64,000 bases of DNA from Steinernema hermaphroditum (GCA_030435675.1 CM059624.1:16392769-16456768); one strand, 5' to 3'. Numbered from the stretch's first letter, positions 41,965-55,316 are shown. Numbers and translations are program-made. The notes: generated from the letters alone by a model not told the origin.

Positions 41965-43106
41965 ATGGCTTCCCCTGTCGCTTCCCAATTCCTCAACTCC
42001 AGCTCCTTCTCCAACGTGCTCAACGAGATCGATACGTTCATCTTCGACGCCGACGGCGTCCTCTGGCTCGGCGAGTCAGTCATGCCGGGATCGCCCGCCC
42101 TCGTCGACTATCTTCTTAGCAAAGTGAGTTTCCTTTGGTTTGTTTCTCCTATATCAAACTTTTCTCCAGAACAAGACGGTCATCGTGCTCACCAACAATG
42201 CCACGAAGTCGCGCGCCGTCTACTCTGAGAAGCTCGCGAAATTGGGCTACAACAAGATGATCAACAAGGTAAGGCAGGTGGACTTTGGACTTGAAGGTAA
42301 ACATCCACTTTCAGGACAGCATCGTGAACCCTGCCGCTGTGGTGGCCGACACTCTCGACCGCGCCGGACTCGGCGGCGACAAAAAGGTTTACCTGATCGG
42401 CACACAGGGCATCAAAGACGAACTCGACGACCTCGGCATCGAATACTTCGGCGACGGCCCCGACCCGGTGGAGAACCACCACGACGGCTCCACCGCCTTC
42501 ATCTATGACATCGAACTCGAAGAGCAGCACACCGACGTCGGCGCTGTCGTCGTCGGCTACGAGCGCCACTTCAACTACATCAAGCTGATGAAGGCGGCCA
42601 ACTACCTCCAGAACGAGAAGTGCCTCTACGTGGCGACCAATGAGGACGAGACCTGTCCCGGCCCCAACCCGAATACCGTAATCCCCGACGCGGGACCCAT
42701 CGTCGCCGCCGTGAACGTCGCCTCTGGCCGCGAACCCATCGTCGTCGGCAAGCCTAACACGCCTGCCTTCGAGTACATCTGTCGCCGATGGACGATCGAC
42801 CCTCAGCGGACGATGATGGTCGGCGACCGGACCAACACCGACGTCAAGTTCGGTCGCGACCACGGCCTCAAGACCTGCCTCGTCCTCTCCGGGTGCCATC
42901 AGGTCGAAGACATCGTCGACCACCACGAAAACGAACGTCACGACATGGTGCCCGACTTCTATGCCGAGAATCTCGGCTCTCTCGTTCCCACAGAAGAAGC
43001 TGTCGCGAAGATCGCCAAGCTAGATGCTGAAATCGCTAGGAAGATCAGCCTGATCGAAATCGATGACTCCTACATGCCTCAACCCAACCGCTACATTTAT
43101 TATTGA
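41965..43106 (+). CDS. pgph: Phosphoglycolate phosphatase-like HAD hydrolase (copy 2)
   Basis: Exons 41965-42123, 42170-42268, 42315-43106; 349 residues, same structure as the copy at 31599-32740. All HAD motifs are intact: Asp28 and Asp30 in FIFDADGVLW, Thr61 in VLTNN, lysine in VVGKPNTPAF, aspartates in VGDRTNTDVKFG. Differences from copy 1 include HTDV for HADV, PGPNPN for PGPDPN, PTEEAVAKI for PTEVAVPKI and the end SYMPQPNRYIYY for SYLPQPNRFVYY; none touches a catalytic residue. Both copies should therefore be active. The shared TATA/E-box region suggests similar regulation. Its 3' flank is unrelated to that of copy 1 and contains AATAAA at 43163. Confidence 0.93.
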
Positions 43107-43162
43107 AAACGATAGACTTTCCACATTTGTAATATTGCGGGTGCATACATTAATAATTTTTC

Positions 43163-43168
43163 AATAAA
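43163..43168 (+). terminator. Polyadenylation signal of phosphatase copy 2
   Basis: AATAAA 57 bp after the stop codon, in an AT-rich setting. Confidence 0.7.
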
Positions 43169-43765
43169 TAGATTTAAACATAAGTACGGTTCATAATTGC
43201 GACTGCACAAGCACTATTCGCGTGCTAAGTTTCATTCAAATCTGAGAATGGCGATTTCCTTGCAAGAAACAATCAAATGTATCAGATTTTCCTTTCTGGA
43301 GGCCTGTATCTGTGGATAACATTGTGAATTTCATTAAAGCCTACTACGCAGATATATCCAATTTAGTCTGCTGAACTTGAAATTTATACCAACAGAAAAG
43401 GAAAAAGAAGTGAAAAGGAACAGGATTTTCAAACGTTCCATCTCTCGATCTCAGATAACCGCTGAAGCGTCTCGTTCCCAATCTGCCCTCGAGTCCAACC
43501 CGTTTCCCGGCGTTCTCTAATTGTGTCATCTACTGCGCTCTTAATACAAATCGTGCGCCCGCAAAAAAGTCGCAACAAAAAGGCGAATCCAGGACGATCG
43601 AACGGAGTTGGGTAATTTATTCATCTCTAGCACACTTAACGATCACAAGAAAGGCCGCTGAAAACGAAAAGTACAAATGTGGGAATTGCACGCGGGAAGT
43701 TAAAGAACAAGAACCGAGTCGAAATAAATGATTTTTCGGGGGATATCACCACGCGATCCACCGGA
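43169..43765. other. Intergenic
   Basis: Convergent space between the phosphatase and the ground-like gene. No exon recognised. Confidence 0.45.
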
Positions 43766-44235
43766 TTACGGTTGCCACGCAAGAGCGTACTGTCCGTCCT
43801 TTTCGACCTTGCACGTTTTGCCGTCCTTGAAGTGGCTCTTGTAGGCGAAGTCGTCCAAGGCGACCACCGTCTCGAACTTGCCTCCGAGCGACGTTTCAGC
43901 CATCTTCTGGATCGAGTCGGCCGAGTCCAGCAGATCCTTCGATTGCATGGCTGACTTCATCGCCTTCTCGAGGTCCTTGTTGCAGCACGTGAAACCTGCA
44001 ATCAAGATGCTAGCTTAAGTGGTTTAGGGTAATCTCCTTTGGTATACTCCAGCAAAGATTTGCCCCTTAATCTTCAATCCCTTTATTTATCCTAAGCTCT
44101 CTAGATCTCACTGCCTTCGATGACTTTCGTTGAGGGTTACCTACCCGAATCGTTGATGTAGCAGTTGTCGTTCTGCGCGAAGACGAGACCGAAGCAGAAG
44201 AGTACGGTAGCGTGGACGAGCGTTCTCGAGAGCAT
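43766..44235 (-). CDS. Ground-like domain secreted protein
   Basis: Two exons (complement): 44145-44235 and 43766-43995; phase 1; 106 residues. Signal peptide MLSRTLVHATVLFCFGLVFA, then QNDNCYINDSGFTCCNKDLE at the start of a ground-like domain. The domain shows the family pattern: a first Cys, a CC pair followed by N-x-x-L, a helical middle, then FETVVALDDF and a late cysteine in GKTCKVEKDGQYALAW. Ground-like proteins are a nematode-specific family related to Hedgehog-related proteins; they are secreted, often from epidermis or glia, and their exact role is poorly known. This is a minimal form, with no extra repeats between signal and domain. Confidence 0.82.
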
Positions 44236-47200
44236 GGCGTGCGGGTTCTGAAAAGTAAAGCGGCGCTAATGGCGGCAATCTATGAAGGCGGATATGAGGA
44301 TCGCGTCGACAACGTCTTTGAATCAGATCGCGACTACGGGAAGAGACGAGCCGCGAGACGGGAAGAGGAGAGGAGCATTGAACCGGTTAAGGCATGCAAC
44401 GCGCGTTTACATTTACCGTTGAATGGGCGGGCGCGGGATCTTATCAATCCCCGAAATCTCATTTGCATTAGCGCGTGGCGACAAAAAAACACGCGCTTCG
44501 AAAGGGGAAATGTCGCAAAAACTGGAAACGCAGTGATAAGGATCCGCGCATCGTTCCACAACGCCGCCGCTGCTGCTGTCGAAGAGCGGGACCTTGAGGG
44601 GAAAGTGGCGTCGCAACAAACGCCATAAACTTTAGGATCAAGAGGAGAGACGGAAGAAGGCGAAAACGGGGGAACACTGCGAAAGTGACGATGGGGATAT
44701 CGGAGCGAAGTTTATGGGAACGCGAGGAGATCGCCTTTCGTCCGACTAATTCGTCGTTTTATTGATAAAAACAGAATTCGTCGCGTTACCCAATCGCAGA
44801 AGTCGCGCGCGTGGATAACGCAAATGAAATCGGACGGAGAAAGGATACGAGGCGCGCAAGGAGATCGGATCTGAGGCGACTAATTGATGGCGAGAGCCTC
44901 GCGTTTTTGGGAGAAATTGAATGACCGAACGGTTGTCAGGAGACCGAAGTGGTTAATTACTTCCTTGCTGAAGTGTGCTCTGATTTTGGCCAGCAACCTC
45001 TCATTTAAGGATCAGAAAAGACTTAAGCTTCTGGCGCACAATAAATGTCCGATTTTCGACGATGCATGCCGCATGGTTAGGAAGTGAGAAAAGATGGCGC
45101 GAGTAGATTTTTTACTCAAAGATTAAGAGTTTAGTGACTGCTTTGTGGTCTGTTTCCGAAACCCTTTTTAGTGTGAATAAAGCAAAGGGAAGTAACCTCA
45201 AGAAATCCTGTAGCTTTCTATCAATATTCTTTTTTTCCGCCAAGCCTCCTAAATCATTAATGAACTCCGGCTTGTATAGCGACAACTTGGTTAGTCATTA
45301 AAGCAGCATGCTTCGGTTCAGGTTCAGCCTGCACTTCACAAGAATTGACATAGTGGTATCATGTCCATTATAGCTAGTGTTCTTCAAGTTGTTGCTCAAA
45401 TTTTTCGTAGAGTCCTAGAGATATCTGGCAGTTAACCAAATATAAAAATGTCCTGCACTCTGGCTCTCGGCGCCACCTGTAGCTACCTGAAACATCGATA
45501 ACTTCTGGTGGAGCACTAACTTGCCCGCTTTCCTATTCCATACTGACCTGCACTGGCGGTGCGTTCATCCCAGAAGAACAACAAGTAAAATGCGTCGAAT
45601 AAGGTAGAAAGCCCTCCTCTTATACTACGGATAATTTAATGATCTACCGTAACTCCAAAGTGCACCCCACCACAGAGCCAACTCAGAGAATGTGGGCAAG
45701 TCCCCGAAAGTGAAAGTACACGAACAAAATGAAAACAGGTCGAAAACACAGACGGATACGGTAGTTTCTCCGTTGAGCAGAATCAGGAACCACGCAAACA
45801 ATTATGACAATTTGGAAATCGTGAGAAACGCCGTGCGACTCCATCTCACCTCCTTGTGCGGCGGTGGCGGATTGGCTGCGTCCTGAATAACAACAACAAG
45901 CGGATCGAGGTCATCAATTAAGATCTCGCGCGTTCCCCTTTTTGTCGCCGGTCGCCCGGGTACATTTATCGTGTTAATTTACATATATGCATGAAAACAC
46001 ATGGCAAAACGGGGGTTCTTCATTGCTGGACTGGGGGACCGGTACATTCGTTGGATGGGCGATGCGTGATCGGTACGGGGACAGGTTATCCTGAGGGGAT
46101 GACGTGCGCCGCCCACCATTTGCATAATCCCTATCCATCTACCCGTTTTCAATGACGGTGACGACGATAAAGCAATTAGTGGACGCGGTTGGAGATCGCC
46201 GAGTAGCCGGATGTGAGTTGCTTTTCAAATCGTCAAAAACATGTTCTCTTTTCAGTGCACCGATGCACTCACAGAGTTTGAGGACGTATTAAAAAAACTA
46301 CGGTGACCTACCTACAATTATGCATTTAAATATGATCTTTGAGCTTTGTTCAACGAAATAGCAATCTAGTGGAAAAGGATTTGAGCAATTTTATATAATA
46401 AAGTATATAAAAACAGAAAATGTTCATGTTTATGTACGATATTCAATGAACTCCAAGAAGAACTGTTGAAAACGATCTTCCGCCTCCAGATATTGATCAG
46501 ATTATTTACCGCGATCTGTAGAAATTTGTCGGTTGTATCTCTCTGCCCACATTTCCGTGATCTTCTACTGTTTACAACTGCTCTCATTTTCTTTATCGAC
46601 TCAAAAAATAGCAATGTTGCTAGCAGTTATTGAGATACGTCTTACTTTTTTATTGAAGATTAAATTTACTTTGCCAGCCGTTTTCTTGTTGACTTAAAGT
46701 TACTTTGCTGGTCAATTTAATCATCATCGACCAAAGTTTGACTAGAGCATCGGCTTGGTTTGAACTTTTGCTAACCATAACCACAAGCTATCCCGTCCTA
46801 ACATTTTTTGAATATTCCCTATGTTTAAACGGAGTACCGATGGGCCTGTTGGTCTATTTTTCCGTAGGCACGAGAGCAATCGCATTCGATGATTATGGAG
46901 CGAGTTTGCAATCCTCCGAATCTACCAACTCCGCTGAATTTTCCCGATACCGCATTCGACCATTCGGAGCGGTCGGCTACCATTCGGAGCGACCCAGGCC
47001 GGCACAGAACCTACCCCGACCGGTTTACATAACAGATATATTCGTAATGGGCCACACATACACTTGGAGACGGATCAGTTCACTCTCACTATACCTTCGT
47101 GACCTTAGATCGGAATAGGAATGATTCGATGACCACCATTCTTGCCGCCCGCAAGGCTACTTGTCTACATCGACGGTGTCTACATCAATCTCGTCGTCAA

Positions 47201-48429
47201 TATCAATATTTTTGGAATATAATTTTTAAACGGAGTATAAACGATGTCTGTTTAAATATGAACCTGCCTTACATAGAATGTCCGCATATGTCTGTAACTA
47301 TTTCCCACCAGAGCACGGTTACACTGATATAAAGAATTTGTCTCAGTAACAGACATACACATCGGAGTCATTATGGTCCTCCGAAGAACAACCGAGGCAC
47401 AACAACATCAAAACACAACGGACAGGCAGATGACAGTACCTGAGGTACAGCAAAGTGCGTCTCTAATTGCCGGTTTTAACGCGTGAAGCTCCGTGGCGTC
47501 CTTGATACTCCGAGAGGTCCTTAGCCGAGGAAGGAGGATAATCCGCCGGACTAGTTCTTCTCTCCGAGGGATACTTTCGTTTGCTCAGAAACGCTCAAGG
47601 TTGCGAACTTAAAAAGGGAACCAGAACGACAAGTGTGCTGTGTTATCAGGCGCGCATCTATGTTCCTCTCGGAAGCCCAAAAGTGGCATTTTCAAGGACG
47701 ATGACGAGATAGCAACGCTGTCGCTTTCATCTGTCGCCAGCTTCTCAATAGCTCGTTTACTGATTCGCAATTATCACATATTACTCGATTCGACACGATA
47801 GCAGTACTAGCGGCGGAGAAAAGAACTTAGAAAATCTGCGCTTTTATACAACAGTTACGGTAACAGAGAATAGTGAAAGTAAGTAAGAGAAGGGATACTG
47901 CAGGCATTGACAAATGCAGCGTTTACGGTTATCCAGAACCTACGCTAAAGTGCAAGAATAAATAGAGGGAAAGCCTACATCGAGGGATGTCGCAGTCCGA
48001 GTTTTTCCTAAAGGCCAGCTCAAGTCGGACCGAGCGACTTCACAAATCGTAAAAATAAAGAATCGTAAGAGAAGACACATAACAGTGTATTTGATTAAAC
48101 AGGCCACGCCACTTCAAGACGAGGCACTAAATAAAACTTTGTACAAATAGGCGTCGTCTATAACTCGCTTGAACGTTCAGAATCACCAGGAATCAAACTG
48201 CAGAGGAATTTGAGGTTCACATAGCAGCGGTAGGGGAAGGCACAGGACGGTCGTCGGACATTGACTCCTCTTCGTCAAGTCTAAATGAGCAATGATAAAC
48301 TGTACGTTCATAACCGCAAGCTGGAATGTGACCCGCGAGTGGATGGGACCCAAAGCTATGATTGGTAGTGAGAACAATATAACTTTACTCGAATCAATGA
48401 ACAACAAATAGATAAAACTTCGTAACTCC
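44236..48429. other. Long intergenic region
   Basis: About 4.2 kb without a gene I can support. 44,240-44,900 is GC-richer and likely includes the promoter of the ground-like gene. An open plus-strand frame at 46,705-47,118 (137 codons) lacks a recognisable domain and a clear start context. 47,350-48,180 may contain the 3' UTR of the smk-1 gene. Confidence 0.4.
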
Positions 48430-51400
48430 TCACCTGCAGCGTTTTCTTTCAGGAGTGAACTCCTTTTCCACATCAGTTGTTTCAAATTCGCCAGGGAAAT
48501 CAGTGACGGTTTCAAATGAACGGGGTCGCTTCGTGCCACAGTGACCGTTGACCGCTTTCGCACATTTCGCGTCATTTTCCTGTTCTTTTGAAGTCTCAAG
48601 AATGGTCTTATCCATAGATGGAGTTTCTTCTTCAGTTGGTGACAAGGTTCCACCGTTGTTGCACGCCGGCTGAGTCTGCGAGCTCGATGATGGTGCTTCG
48701 TCCTCGTCATCGCTGTCATCATCATAGTCAACAAGTCCACCCTATAATCGTGAACAGTAAAAATCAGTAAAAAAAGTAACGCTGCTTACATGAGTGAAAT
48801 TACCAACATCCTTCAGCATGTAAGGTGCGTTCGGAGTAGGTGAAGGTGACTTGGCCTTCGAAGGGGAAGTTGTACTCGGGCTTGCAATGCCCGGAGAAGG
48901 ACTTCGGCTTGTTGACGCAGCCGGAGACGGTGACCGGCTTCGATCGATTGAAGACAGTGATGGTGTCTTTATGACGATCTTATGTGCAGTAATGGAGATC
49001 TTACTGCCGTTTACCGGCGTTGATGAACCACCAAAAACAGAAGCAACACCGTCGTCATCCACAGTAGCTAAAACGTAAAGAACGAGTTATCGTACAAAAC
49101 ACGTACATCACTTACAACTTGGTCGTTTTGCAAGAGAAGGATAATTTGGCTCCACGCCCGACTTGCGAGCTGGTGGATCACCATTCACGGAAATTGACGA
49201 AGAGGCTAGTCCATTCTGGCACACATCCTTTTTAGTATCAAACCAACAGTCCTAAACGCCACATTACTATGAGGATCAGCTTTATTTATGCTTACATCAT
49301 CGTCGTCTGCAGATCCGAACCAATTTTCCTCTTTGTCACATTCTTGTTCCTTCTTCCACTGTTCTGAACGTATCGATCCTGAAGCCGACGTATCGCTGCT
49401 AAGTGAGTCAGGCGTGCCTTCACGTTCACGCTTGTTGGCTTCATAACGTTTCTTTAAGCCGCGGAAAGTTTCCACGTAGTCAACAGCTTCAAGTTGATCC
49501 CAGTGATTCTCGATCGCATAGGCAACCAAGGGAATGACATTGTCGTGAGCAATAAATTCAAACAGTTCCAAAATAGCAGAGTTCAAGACATTGTAGCGTC
49601 TGCCATTTGCTACGAAGGCATCAATTACACGAGTTAGAACCGATTCACGGGCAATGTATCTTGCATAAAAGTCGTCCCTCAAATTCAGAACTCTTCGGAA
49701 AAGACGTAAGGCATCTGAAATAATTGTTTCTTACAGAATTTATAAATATAGTCAAAAGCTTACGGAGAGCTAAGAAGTGGTGCTTGCTTTTCAATAAAAC
49801 CAAAACCCGATTAAGGAGATCGTGATGCATACAATAATTACGCATACTGAAGCTGTGATGCTGAATACAGAAACTGAGAAGGTCGAGGATAAGAGCTTGC
49901 TGATTTGCAACATAATAAGTGTCTTTCACAGGATGACCACCTTCCGTATTGCTCATAAGCGGTCTCACCAGAGTTGTAATGCTCCGCCGGTAAAAGAACG
50001 GCAGAAATTCGGTCTTGTCGGATTTCTGAAACAGAATTACTAGTAGATGCAATTATCGGTGAACAACGTACAGCTGTCATATTCTCTGGATCAAGCAAAT
50101 TTCGAAGCACTTGACACATCTGCACTGCGGACGTCAATTCTGGATCCTTGTCCTTGAACATATGGCAAATCATTCGATTGATTAGGAGATCATCCTTCAA
50201 AGTAAATAATTTAAACAGTCCGGCCAGATAGCAAGAACTTACATCATTATTTTCGGAAATGTTCTTCGCTTGCTGCACCAAATAGTCGCGAACGAATGTA
50301 GGGTTATTTTCAACGATCAGGTTAAGAAGGTCCACCGTAATAACTCTGGTTTTGTGATCTGGACTGATGATGCAAAGCTCTACAGCTGCCAAAACGTCGT
50401 TGTTCATCAGCAGTTTCAAGAACATATCGCGTCCCTGAGGGCCGTTCGGCTGCAGCGATTGTGAGTAGCTACAAAATTCCTTCAGAAAGCTAGCAAGTTC
50501 TTTCCTCCTCTGGACTGTAATCGTTTTGTCTTTGAGCTCATCAAACAACTGTCTGATCAGAGCCTTGTCTTCCTAAACGAAATATAAGAACTAATACAAA
50601 ACTGAAACGCACCGATAGCAGTTTAACGATATCGATTCGGTTGAAGAAGAGATGGCTACCCAGCACAGTTAACAGATTTTCCTCCAAAATCGAAGGTGCT
50701 GGAAGGCACACATCTTGAACGTACTGCGCTCTGAAGTTGTCGTGGATCTTATCTCGCAGCTCTGCTTTCTGTATCGGCAGCACTTCACGAAATTTCGACT
50801 GTTCAAACAGGAACTCTCGGTGCTTGCGTCTAACAGGCGCTGCCGGGTCGTACTCAAGCATGCCAACAATGTGACGAAGATTCTTAACATCCAGCAGATG
50901 CTCAAGAAGATTTGCGCGATTGAGGTAGAACAAATTCTTTGCGATCATGTACATCGTTCGACAAGCATCCGGCAGTTCCATCTGCTCACATTTCTGGAAG
51001 ACGTTGCAAAGCTTTTCGATGTACCTGAATGATCATTGGCGTGAATACTCCTGATACGGAGAGGCATTAACCCACCCTTCACGCTCTACAGCTGTTGCCA
51101 TTTTTTCTCGAGTTTCAGCTGTTGAAAGCGCGTTGGCCAATGCCGTTTCAATATCCGAAAGTTTGCTGATCTCACAAGGTGGCAGCAAGGACGATCCCGA
51201 GGAAGAGGTCGACGGAATTGGTGATGGTGCGCTTTCTTTTTCGATTTCTTCGCCATCGGAGTCGTTATCATACTGCACCTCCTAAAAGCGTCAGCATGAA
51301 ACTACGCTAGTCAAAAACGAATACAACAAGTTATAAAGCTCATGTCAGAGACAGATTATGATCGTGTATTTACTCAGAGCAATTTCACGAGACTCACAAG

Positions 51401-52622
51401 AAACTTACATCGGGATCTTTTCCTTGGACACGACATATAGTCTCCCAAATCTCTTCGCAGCCACTTTTCTCTTGAAAGCTGAGAGCCAGGTCGCAGGTTT
51501 CGCTCTCCGACCATACAATCAACGTCTCCTGTTGTTTTTGATAAATTGTATCAACTTGAATCTTCGACTCCAGGATGTTCTTCTCGGAATTTTCCAGACG
51601 CACGATGATAGAGTACGAGTTGGGAGTCTCGGGAGCAGAAACACAGGCTACGTGTCCGGTACCGCGATCGTCCCAAAGACGTTGTTCGATAAGAACGTAC
51701 ATTTTCACCCGGTTATGCGCGTCCTAAATCATGTGATAGTACATAATGGAACTATGGCCTGGCGATGACGTTACCTTAGCAAACACATGCTTATCAAACA
51801 TGTTTTTGGAAAGCTCTCCATTGGTCATAATTGTGTCGTCCTTCTTGTGATGTCCATTTACACCGTTCTGCTTTTCTGGGGACCTCTTTGAGGGAACCGT
51901 ATCGGTATCACCTCCTGATGACGACATCAAGTCTGAGGTAAACACTGGCAAAGCCTGAAATGGTTGAAATCAATGTACGGAGTGGACGGTGATGAATCAC
52001 AATTCGAACTATTCGCCACGGGAACGTTACAACAGCGAACAAGTAGTTCACGGCTCAAAGACCATTGCACCGAAGAGGAGATCGATTCAAATTTAGTACA
52101 CGCCAACTCATCGAAAAATCAATGGAAAAAATGTCGCAAGATCGCTACAAAAAATTTCTACACATTTTCCTACAAACTTTTCATTTCCACTCTAAAATAA
52201 TAAAATGAATAGTTTTATTCACACTTTGTAAACTACATAAAATTTTCAAAATTTCTAAGCATTTAAACGAGTCTATATATTTGCTGACACATCCTGAAAA
52301 TAAATGCGTGACTGAAACGCGATACCATGGAAAAAAAACGCTTGCTAAATATAGCGCCACGTTTGTTTATCGATTATCTCCCGCGTATTATCGCGCACCG
52401 GAAAAATAACCACGTAAAAACACGATCCCGTAAAAACACTTTTCGTACTCCCGTAAACAACACTGTTGAAATGTCGCAATTACGTTGAAAGGCGGAGCAT
52501 GGAAACGTCTAGACAATTCTCGAGTTCAGACGATGTTCTTCTTGTTCAGACGTCGTCGTTTTGTAACACCGAAACGAGTCACCACTTACCGGTGAAACAA
52601 ACGTGTCCATGTTGATGTCCAT
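48430..52622 (-). CDS. smk-1: Protein phosphatase 4 regulatory subunit 3 (SMEK/SMK-1)
   Basis: Twelve exons (complement): 52590-52622, 51775-51954, 51409-51723, 51076-51281, 50613-51024, 50243-50572, 50072-50194, 49764-50025, 49296-49714, 49116-49227, 48790-49067, 48430-48741; every phase agrees; 993 residues. Residues 1-71 are a polar leader. Residues 72-176 are the EVH1/PH-like domain ([48 protein letters not shown]). Then a short acidic linker and a long alpha-helical Smk/armadillo-like region, about 245-640 ([37 protein letters not shown]). The tail is Ser/Pro-rich and acidic with basic clusters (TKRPRS, ERKRCR). This subunit brings PP4 catalytic subunit to substrates in the nucleus; in C. 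elegans SMK-1 is needed for DAF-16-dependent longevity. Intron 50195-50242 is 48 bp with no stop. TTGCATCTAG before the start is a possible splice-leader acceptor. Confidence 0.95.
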
Positions 52623-54410
52623 CCGACCATCCACTAGATGCAACAAACACAAAATGAGTTTTTGAATTGTCTCTCACATGGATGTCCCGCAACGAGACAG
52701 TCGCATCACTCTTTAGCGGAAATGAGATAAAAGCTCCGACTACGCATAGCTTCTTTCTATTGCATCTAGTAAAAGCAGAGCGCTCATATTGGGGAATTTG
52801 CCGTGAGAAAGTACAAACATCCGCAAAGATGCAGGATACCAGTTCCGCTTTTAAAAAGGTTCAAAAAGTTACTGGACAATGCATTGAAACTACGGGAAAC
52901 ATTGTCCTATATGACGTCCGCTATTATGAAACATACGTCAAACAAACAGAAAGATCCCACACAATGTCCAGAAGTACATAGATGTGTGAAAAAAAACGTT
53001 ACGTTTTGACGTTCACACAATGCGTCTTTTCTTCCCATCCTATAATTTACCTTTTTGTGTTCTCCCCATCGAGATCCCCGGAATACAATGTCTGACTTGT
53101 TTACGCATGTGTACACCTCAAGAACACAAAGTCTGAACTTTCCCACGCTAATCAACAAGTCAACTCTTTAATTAAAATGAGTAACTTAACGTGACGACTA
53201 CAAATTGCTGCCGTAATGAGTGGTTCGCACAAAAGCAGCTGCCAGCGGAGCTTCCGGCGATCCACGCGATTGCCCGAGGCGACATTATGAGCGGAAACTG
53301 CTCATTAAATAGAATTAACATAAGTTAACGTCGTCACACGCGCGCCCGCTCGCGGCGCTGCAAGCAACAACACATTCACACAGGGACTGAGCTCCGCGAG
53401 TCGCAAAGCGGTTGCCGTCGGACGACGCGACGAAAACAAGCGCGCGCGACGGAGACGAAGAGAAGACGATCGCGCGAAGAGGCGACCGCGACAGCCATTT
53501 CCCGCGAGCGGTCTCGACACGACCGCCGCACTACGGTACCACGGTGTTCGCGCGATGTACTGCGGCGACGTGTGGAAATGACGTCAGACGGCTGGACGAT
53601 CGCGATGCGTCATCGAATACGCATCGCGGCCATCTTCTTGCCGCCACCGTCTTCCCTTCTTGAGTTTCGATTGTTTTCGCCTTCGCCTTTTCATGGCGTC
53701 TTTTGTCTTCGACGGATTTGCGGGAAAATCCGAAAGAGTGGGCAGCTCTTTTTCAGTCTTCACAACACTTTTCGTTAGCAGATTCTCGGAAAATTTTGTC
53801 CATGTTTTTTCCATCTCCGCGAATAGTCATATTCGACTACAAAGTTTCATGTAGATCTGTTGACATGGAACGAAATGGATGTGTTGATCTTTTTCCGCAT
53901 TTTTATAACAACCTTCATCAGCACATAAGATGCCGAACACGTTGAACCTCTTGTTGCGACTTCTGTGATATTCAAAATCGCCTCTCGGTTTCTAATTTTG
54001 TGTAAATAAGTGCTGTCTTTGCTTGCGGATTATCAATATTGTAATCCGTTTTTATGTAATTACGTGCTGGCGTTGTAGTGACGCTTCGTGCGCGCAAAGG
54101 AGATTGTCGGAAAGGCGCAATCGTTGACCCCTGCGTTCATAAGTCGATGACTCATTCTTGAGTCGCTGAGTGCGCTTATATTTACCTCATTATGCACGTG
54201 AGAAAGTGACCGGCCACCGTGTTGTCGACGTGAGAGAGGATGATGCGTCATCGGAGCGTTATCGTGCGCGTTTGTGATGCGATTGCGAAAGATGCGCTGC
54301 CGCGTTCTTTGGCTGTCTTAGCTCACAAGCTTCTTAACCGGACAATTTCATTTTCTAGAGTGTCTCCATACGTGTGTTTCGAATATGGGAAGTCTGCAAG
54401 ATTTTCTCAA
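52623..54410. other. Divergent intergenic region between smk-1 and vps-60
   Basis: No exon is supported. 53,330-53,640 is strongly GC-rich with CpG and CGCGCG runs, which makes long open frames on both strands without domains. A shared promoter region for the divergent neighbours is possible. Confidence 0.45.
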
Positions 54411-54414
54411 TCCG

Positions 54415-54428
54415 CTTGTTTTGCAGAG
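54415..54428 (+). promoter_or_regulatory. Probable spliced-leader acceptor site
   Basis: CTTGTTTTGCAG ends 2 bases before the vps-60 ATG at 54429. The frame is open upstream, but this polypyrimidine-AG site right at the start codon is typical of nematode trans-splicing and sets the start. Confidence 0.65.
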
Positions 54429-55244
54429 ATGCGCAGAATTTTCGGCAGCGGTGGCAAGAAAGAGCCGCCACCGAATCTCTCTGACGCCATCGCCAATGTC
54501 GACGCCCGTTCCGAAAGTGTTGACAAGAAGATCTTGCGTCTCGATGCTGATCTCGTTAAGCTGAAAGATCAGATGAAGAAGATGCGCGACGGCCCAGCAA
54601 AGAATCAAGTTAAACAAAAGGCTTTACGGTTAGTGTTTCATCTAGTCTTTAACTTTGGAAAGTATGCCTTCAATTTAGAATTTTGAAGCAGAAACGGATG
54701 TACGAAAATCAGAAGGAGCAGCTCGATCAGCAGTCGTTCAATATGGAACAGAGTAATTTCGCAATTCAAGGAATGAAGGACACTCAGGTAAAATATGAGA
54801 AGGTTTGTTGTTTTACATCTTCTGTTTCAGACAACAGTGGCTGCCATGAAGACTGGATTGAAGACGATGAAAACTGAGTTCAAGAAACTTGACATTGGAC
54901 AGATCGAAGATCTTCAGGATCAGATGGAAGATATGCTCGATATGAACAATGAAATTCAGGAAGCTATGGCTCGTCAATATGACACTCCAGATGTAAGTTT
55001 TAGCCTCTATGTTGACGCTGCTTACCAATCGCATGTCTTCCAGATCGACGAAGCGGATCTCGAAGCAGAGTTGGACGCTCTTGGTGATGAACTAGAACTC
55101 GACGCCGATAGTTCCTACTTGGATGAAGCTCTCAATGCACCAGGCGTTCCCACACGTGAGCCCGGCGCCGCATCTACGGTTACGGAAGGAGGTGTCGCCG
55201 TCGACGAATTCGGCCTTCCCAAGATTCCTGCCGCCACGTCTTGA
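54429..55244 (+). CDS. vps-60: ESCRT-III-associated protein CHMP5/Vps60
   Basis: Exons 54429-54628, 54679-54787, 54831-54992, 55044-55244; phases 2, 0, 0; 223 residues, the usual length for CHMP5. Starts [20 protein letters not shown], as in the family. Residues 20-150 are the basic Snf7 helical hairpin ([38 protein letters not shown]). The C-terminus is acidic ([17 protein letters not shown]) and ends in a Pro-rich tail ([11 protein letters not shown]), the part that binds Vta1/LIP5 in other species. Vps60 regulates the Vps4 ATPase in multivesicular body formation at endosomes. AATAAA lies at 55317. The ATG was chosen because a splice-leader-like acceptor lies just before it. Confidence 0.95.
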
Positions 55245-55316
55245 TTGTGTAATTAATGTACAGAAGCTAAGTCAAAATTCCGGTATTTGCACACGCGTGT
55301 CGGCATGCTGATTCGT

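Noticed and set aside
46705..47118. 137-codon plus-strand frame
   Set aside because: Hydrophobic start but no family, no polyadenylation signal close by, and no splice partner; probably chance in a 4-kb gene-free stretch.
53305..53660. Overlapping frames on both strands in a GC-rich block
   Set aside because: CpG-rich composition between two divergent genes explains them; more likely a promoter region than a gene.
54240..54428. 63-codon in-frame extension upstream of vps-60
   Set aside because: CHMP5 proteins start with the short basic MRRIFG-like sequence, and a trans-splice-type acceptor lies directly before that ATG.
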